Assembly: GCF_018687715.1 (NCBI RefSeq)
Contig: NC_056762.1
Coordinates: 24,852,864 to 24,916,863 of the forward strand
Reading direction: 5' to 3'
DNA length: 64,000 nt
Source: Carya illinoinensis
Lineage: Eukaryota; Streptophyta; Magnoliopsida; Fagales; Juglandaceae
Part shown: positions 59,290 to 64,000 of the stretch, piece by piece
Layout of the letters: each line of letters begins with the position of its first letter
Position numbering within the stretch: position 1 is the stretch's first letter
Position numbers and translations under genes: made by a program
Notes under the pieces: generated by a model
The model's input: only the letters and a program-made list of their open reading frames with translations
Databases searched by the model: none
Told to the model about the DNA's origin: nothing

Positions 59290-62200
59290 GTAACAGTCAT
59301 TTGTGTCATTGTATCATTGTATGTGTGGTTTAGTTGTGGTGGCTCTGTTTGGTTTCCGAGAAAATCTAGGGAGAGAAATGGAACCAAACATTTAAATGAA
59401 GTTGTAAAATGCAGTCAACTGGACCTAGATACGTTGAGTTCAGTTCTCGAAGTTTATTCTGCAAACTGATATGACAATAAAAAGGCGACGGTTTTTTAAA
59501 AACCCTATTTGTAATCTCATTTTTTGAGACACCAAGACACACCAGTAATGCGAAAAATATACATCAACTAATAAATATAGTTTTGACTTTTTTCATAACT
59601 AAAAGAGGTTCTACAACAAGCGGTGTGTCACACCAGGCTTGCAAGTAGTATAACCACTTTTTCTATTCTCCTTTCCCAGGGTAATATTGTGATTACAGTG
59701 TAGATTTTATTTTACAATTTCTGGTTAGTTTATATATAATCATACGAATTCAAAAGAAACAAAATTAGACTCTATGTCCATTTGATGGTGTTCTAATCGA
59801 TAAAAGGCTGGTTTGGATTCAGAGATAAGATGAGATGGTTTTCGATGAAAGATGAAAGTTGAATAAAATATTGTTAGAATATTATTTTTTAATATTATTA
59901 TTATTTTGAGATTTGAAAAAGTTAAATTGTTTATTATATTTTGTATGGAAATTTAGAAAAGTTCTAATGATGAGATAAAATGTTTTCCGAATCCAAAGGG
60001 GGCCAAAATCTATTGATATATGCTATTAAAACAGTGGGGGTATTCATGAGGGCCGGTGATATTTTAAATTTGAGAATGTGGTTAAAAGCTGATGGGTTTG
60101 TGGAAAATGTGAGATCATGGTGGTCCTCTATCAGTTTTCGGGTACACCTGGCTTTGTTTTAGCTGGAAAACTCAAATTTTTGAAAAATGACTTGAAGAAA
60201 TGGAATGAGGAAGTTGTTGGGAACATTGTTGATTAGAGAAAGTCTATTTTTGAGGGGCTCCATTATTTTGATGAAAAAGAGGTTGTAGCGGTTCTCTTGG
60301 TTGATGAGAAGGAAAGGAAACTCGGTGTTGCAACTAAGCCGGAAAAAATCACACTTATGGAGGAGATTTCTTGGCAACAAAAGTCTCGGACTCTTTGGTT
60401 GAAGGAAGGATACAAGTGCACCAAATTCTTTCATAGAGTTGCCAGTACTCATCGAAGAAATAATACCATTGAGGTGCTTCAGTCAAAAAGTAGTGTCCTT
60501 ACAGATCGTTCAAATATTAAGAATCACATTGTTCACTTTTATGAAAAGCTTCTTAAGAGCAATATTCTTGGCGACCTAAGGTTGATGGGCTGGTGTTTGA
60601 TTTGATTGATTAGTCAAGTTTAGTTTGGTTGGAGAGAATGTTTGAAGAGAAAGTGTTCAACATGATAAGAGAGATGGATGAAGATAAAGCCCCGAGACCA
60701 TATAGCTTTTCCATGGAATTCTTTTAGGCTTGTTGGGACGTTGTTAGGGAGGACGTCATGAAGATTTTCTTGAATTTCACTCATATAGGAAATTTGAGAA
60801 AAGTCTTAATGCTACATTCATTGCGCTCATCCCAAAAAAGGTTGGGTCTATGGAGGTGAAGAATTTTCGTCCCATCAATCTTGTTAGTGGAGTGTACAAG
60901 ATCATCTCGAAGGTTCTTGTCAATCGCTTGAGCGAGATTATGGAGAAGATCATTATGAAGTCACTAAATGCCTTTGTCAAGGGAAGGCAAATCCTTGATT
61001 CCGTTCTCATTGCTAATGAATGTTTGGAGAGCACAATCAGAATTGGAGTGCCAGGCATCCTTTGTAAACTTGATATAGAGAAGGCTTTTGATCATGTTAA
61101 CTAGGATTTGTTGATGTACATCCTTGGTAGGTAATGAAGCTCTCTACTGTTACATTTTCAGTTTTGGTTAATGGCACTCCAACTGGTTTTTTTAATAGCT
61201 CCCAGGGATTGAGACAAGGGGACCCTTTGTTCCCTTTCCTTTTGATTTAGTAATGGATGTTTTGAGCAGAATGTTGAAGGCAGCAGTGGATAGGGGCTTC
61301 TTGGTGGGTAGCTCATTGCATGGCAGCATTAATGTCTCTCATTTACTCTTCGGTGATGACACTTTGATCCTTTGTGTGCCAAATTCTTACTAGATTCATT
61401 TGTTATAGGCACTTTTGTTATGTTTTGAAGTTGTTTCCAGTTTGAAGGTTAAATTGTCAAAGTCTGAAATGATCCCCATTGGTTTGGTCAATAAGTTAGG
61501 GGATTTGGCTGATATGTTGGGTTGCAAGGTATTACTTTGCCTATGAAGTATCTTGGTCTTCCCTCGGGGGCACCTCATAAATCCAAGGCAATATGGGACG
61601 AGCCACAAGGTTATTGAGAAGGTCGAACATAGATTGGCTGGTTGGAAAATGATTTAATTGTCCAAAGGGGGAAGAATCACTTTAATCAAGAGTACTTTAT
61701 CTAGCATCCCAAATTATTTCCTATCTTTATTTCCTTTGCCTGCAGGAATGGCTACTAGAATGAAAGGATCTTTCGTGCTTTTTTGTGGGGAGGTTTGGAG
61801 GATGAGAAAAAATTCCACTTGCTTAAGTGGGACAAGATTTGCACTCATTTATCTTTGGGAGGTTTGGGGGTTAGAAAGTTGAAAACTTTTTATAAGGCAC
61901 TTTTAGGGAAATGGTTGTGGCAATACCATCAAGAAGGGGATGCCCATTGGAGAACTGATATTGATGCAAAATATGGGAGTATTTGGGGAGGTTGGTGCTC
62001 AAACGAAGTAAGAGGGGCGTATGGTGTGGGAGTATGAGAATTCATTCAAAACGGATGGGGGGATTTCTCCAAAAATTTCATATTTGAGGTGGGTAGGGTA
62101 ACTGGATCAGTTTTTGGCATGAGTTATGGTGTGGAGATGAGGTCTTGAAGAATGTTTTTCCTTCTCTTTTTAGGATTGCCTTTGATAAAGGTGCTTCTGT

Positions 62201-63641
62201 GGCTGGTTATATGGATAATTCTGCTGGTTTCATTAAGTGTCAGTGAGATTTATTAGCGACGTCCAGGATTGGGAGGTGGGGGATTGCTTATTTTTACAGC
62301 TTGCTCTATGCTCTAAACATAAAGTCAGGAGGGGATAATAGATTGTTTTGGATTCATCCTGGAAATAAGAAATACTTGATACGTTGAGAAAGCGAGGTAT
62401 AGTTGTAATGGATTGGTGCTTTATATGCGAAAGGTGTGGTGAATTGGTGGATCACCTTCTTCTCCGTTGTGATGGGTCGAAGGCTTTGTGGGATGAGGAT
62501 TTTGTTAGGCTTGGCATTGCTTGGGTGATGCCCAAGAGGGTGGTGAATCCTTTGGCTTGTTGGAGAGGTATTCGAGGCACTCGACAAATTGTGGCTGTTT
62601 GGAAGATGGTACCTCTATGCCTTATATGGTGTATTTGGAATAAGAGGAATGGACAGTGTTTCGACAATAGAGAACATTCGTTGGGAAGGATTAGAGATTT
62701 TTTCTTTCATACGTTGTTGCTTTGGGCTTTGGTTATTGTATTGGATGGGACTAGTCTTAATGACTTTTGTGCTGTTTTTCCAGCTTTAGTTCGTAGTTAT
62801 GTGTTTTTCTCTTGTATACTTCCTGCATACATAGGCTATGCCTAATTATGTGGATTAATAAATTTTCTGTCCTAAAAAAAAAAGAGAGAGATGGAGCCAA
62901 GTCCACTACAGATTATACACTTGCATTACACATAAAAAAAAAATCTATTGAGTGAAATAGGATTTTGTTACTCGCTGTCAACTTCTTACTGTATGAAGGT
63001 GTACTTGTTATATCCTTAGGTCAATGATGGTTCCTGCCTTTCAAATATGCAATGCGTGATGGATTCGGATGCCGAAGGATACGATCAGGTAGCTATCACT
63101 ATGAGCTAAAACAGTGCCTTCTTTTAAAGTCAAAAGGTTATTGATCACCCACAGATTAAAAAAAAAAAAAAGTGAAAACCTCAACACGCATGAGATGATG
63201 AGTGTGTTGTATAGGAATAAAAAGATGTGCAATGTACACCTTTGATTGGCTTATGAGGTATCTGTCCATAAAGATTCCCAAGTTTTCAAAGCCTCAATGT
63301 ATTTGAAACTGATTCGCTACAAGGCTAAAAACTTTTTTTAAAATGGAGAACCTTCCATTGTTTGCACGAGTTGTATGTCGTGCCGGATATCTTCCTATTT
63401 TTGTTTTTTTCTTTTCAAGTATAAGTGTATAAAAGGTTCACATGATGTGTTATTGCGGTATATTTGCTTCATTCCTGGACATATCTAGCTTTCATTCTGT
63501 CCTTTTTCAAGCTCCGGAGCTAATTAATAGGTAGAAGCTGGTTCTATTGCAACTGGTGCATCAATATGGGTGCAAGGGATTGTGGCGGCCAGTAAAGGCT
63601 CAAAACAAAAGGTGGAATTGAAGGTCAAGAAAATTATAGTG
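58840..63641 (+). CDS. Organellar asparaginyl-tRNA synthetase, exons 1-3 (partial gene)
   Basis: Class II synthetase that attaches asparagine to tRNA-Asn, probably in chloroplasts and mitochondria (ortholog of Arabsidopsis-type SYNO/NS1 by recall). CDS pieces: 58840-59289 (150 codons), 63020-63088 (23), 63531-63641 (37), all phase 0, with GT-AG introns. Residues 1 to about 75 are rich in A, P, S, R with few acids, as a dual transit peptide. The OB-fold anticodon-binding domain starts near 128: [18 protein letters not shown], then [17 protein letters not shown] and [24 protein letters not shown]. The start has a good plant context (TCAAATGGC). The catalytic domain lies beyond the right edge. 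Confidence 0.93.
59806..60004. mobile_element. MITE, 199 bp, in intron 1
   Basis: Ends GGCTGGTTTGGATTCAGAG and GAATCCAAAGGGGGCC form an imperfect terminal inverted repeat, with GATGAGAT-type words near both ends and an AT-rich core. I recall this family as very abundant in Fagales genomes. The target duplication is unclear (AAAA on both sides). Confidence 0.65.
60777..61900 (+). pseudogene. LINE 3 reverse transcriptase
   Basis: Pieces in several frames: [66 protein letters not shown] (stop at 61102), [15 protein letters not shown], then [11 protein letters not shown] with the catalytic DD kept (FGDD at 61349-61360), and the thumb [25 protein letters not shown] (61664-61740). Stops and frameshifts disable it. 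Confidence 0.82.
62384..62845 (+). pseudogene. LINE 3 zf-RVT domain and C-terminus
   Basis: [18 protein letters not shown] gives the C-x2-C..H..C zinc pattern (about 62422-62475), followed by [24 protein letters not shown] and a hydrophobic tail, as in plant LINEs that end without RNase H. The open frame is 153 codons. Confidence 0.78.
63020..63088 (+). CDS. Synthetase exon 2
   Basis: 69 bases coding 23 residues of the OB fold ([13 protein letters not shown]..). Acceptor CTTAG|GTC, donor CAG|GTAGCT. It continues exon 1 in phase 0. Confidence 0.92.
63089..63530 (+). other. Synthetase intron 2
   Basis: 442 bases, donor GTAGCT, acceptor AATTAATAG. AT-rich, no element recognised. Confidence 0.85.
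63531..63641 (+). CDS. Synthetase exon 3
   Basis: 111 bases coding 37 residues ending KKIIV, the end of the OB-fold region. The donor is GTG|GTTAGT, a less usual GT context. The next exon is outside the window. Confidence 0.88.
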
Positions 63642-64000
63642 GTTAGTGTTTTTATTTATTCTTATTTGACAGGGTTATTGCAGCACCTTTATGATATTAT
63701 GCTACCACATAGACTTCTGTGAAACAAATTTGTTTATTTTATACACTATTAGATGAATCTTCAGTAGTTTGCATTTTAATTTCTAGTATTCTGGCATATT
63801 AATATGTACAAGGTACATGTGCATGTGAGTGTCTTTGAAAAAGAAACAGAAAGAAAGAGGATGGTATGAATTTTGACACACGTCTTTGAGCCTTGTCTGA
63901 TACAGAAGGTAGAACTTACGATGAAATTCGCAACTTACTGTAAAGTTAGAGTTTTAACTGTTTGTGTACCCCTCCCTTTCCCCCCCGCCCCCACTCCAAG
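63642..64000 (+). other. Synthetase intron 3, start
   Basis: Runs to the window edge. AT-rich, with a C-rich stretch at the end (63968-63995). No exon seen. Confidence 0.75.

Larger units (their letters stand above)
60010..62882 (+). mobile_element. LINE 3, 5'-truncated L1-type element in the intron
   Basis: Begins within the end of the endonuclease ([15 protein letters not shown] after a degenerate stretch) and runs through the linker ([21 protein letters not shown]), RT (60777-61900) and zf-RVT (62354-62640) to a short A tail (62874-62882). No RNase H. ORF1 and most of the endonuclease are missing, a usual result of incomplete reverse transcription. It lies only a few bases from the MITE end at 60004. 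Confidence 0.85.
59290..63019 (+). other. Synthetase intron 1 (3.73 kb), filled with elements
   Basis: Donor GTAACA, acceptor ATATCCTTAG. It holds a MITE (59806-60004) and a 5'-truncated LINE (about 60010-62882) in the sense direction. The rest is AT-rich. Its length contrasts with intron 2 (442 bases). Confidence 0.88.

Noticed and set aside
59290..59469. Extension of the synthetase exon 1 frame
   Set aside because: The frame runs into the intron; a GT donor at 59290 and exon 2 at 63020 give the family-like continuation.

Overview
This is plant nuclear DNA, most likely from a woody eudicot. One host gene is recognisable: the 5' part of an organellar asparaginyl-tRNA synthetase at the right end, with plant-style GT-AG introns. 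Almost everything else is transposable elements typical of plants: Athila, chromovirus (Tekay-like) and SIRE-like LTR retrotransposons, L1-type LINEs carrying RNase H, a CACTA transposon and small hAT-like MITEs. A MITE in the first intron of the host gene resembles, from memory only, a family common in Fagales (walnut, hickory, oak). I could not verify that placement. Layout: 1-9215 is the 3' part of an Athila-type element with a nearly complete gag-pol and a 3' LTR rearranged into inverted repeats. 9216-11119 holds no recognisable gene. 11120-24900 is built from three copies of one long LTR family: one split by a full-length decayed LINE (about 11801-17379), one truncated, and one complete 4.3 kb solo LTR with the target duplication ATAAT. 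From 25092 to about 55228 lies one L1-type LINE on the minus strand, now in four pieces because three other sequences sit inside it. The largest is a 20.2 kb CACTA-bounded block (27124-47282) flanked by the 3-bp duplication ACT. That block is a small non-autonomous CACTA element loaded with three LTR-type insertions: a 2.9 kb solo LTR (28055-40182, duplication TATAT) that itself contains a complete chromovirus (28191-37455, duplication TGACA), and two minus-strand solo LTRs related to that chromovirus (40906-42929 and 43654-45899). Further right, a truncated SIRE-like copia element (48137-51975) and a simple-repeat-rich segment (about 54096-54892) also interrupt the LINE. From 55228 to 58740 there are two hAT-like MITEs with perfect 8-bp duplications, AT-rich spacer and a GA microsatellite. 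From 58840 to the end is the synthetase gene. Exons 1-3 encode the transit peptide and the start of the anticodon-binding OB fold. Intron 1 (3.7 kb) is largely a MITE plus a 5'-truncated sense-oriented LINE. The catalytic core lies beyond the window. None of the transposable elements looks autonomous now. Many in-frame stops look like C-to-T or G-to-A changes, as expected of long-methylated DNA. I found no tRNA or rRNA genes and no CRISPR-like system. The most interesting points are the datable nesting order, a possible in-frame spliceable intron in the chromovirus gag-pol, the palindromic Athila LTR, and the same FAYD change in the RT active-site box of two separate LINEs.
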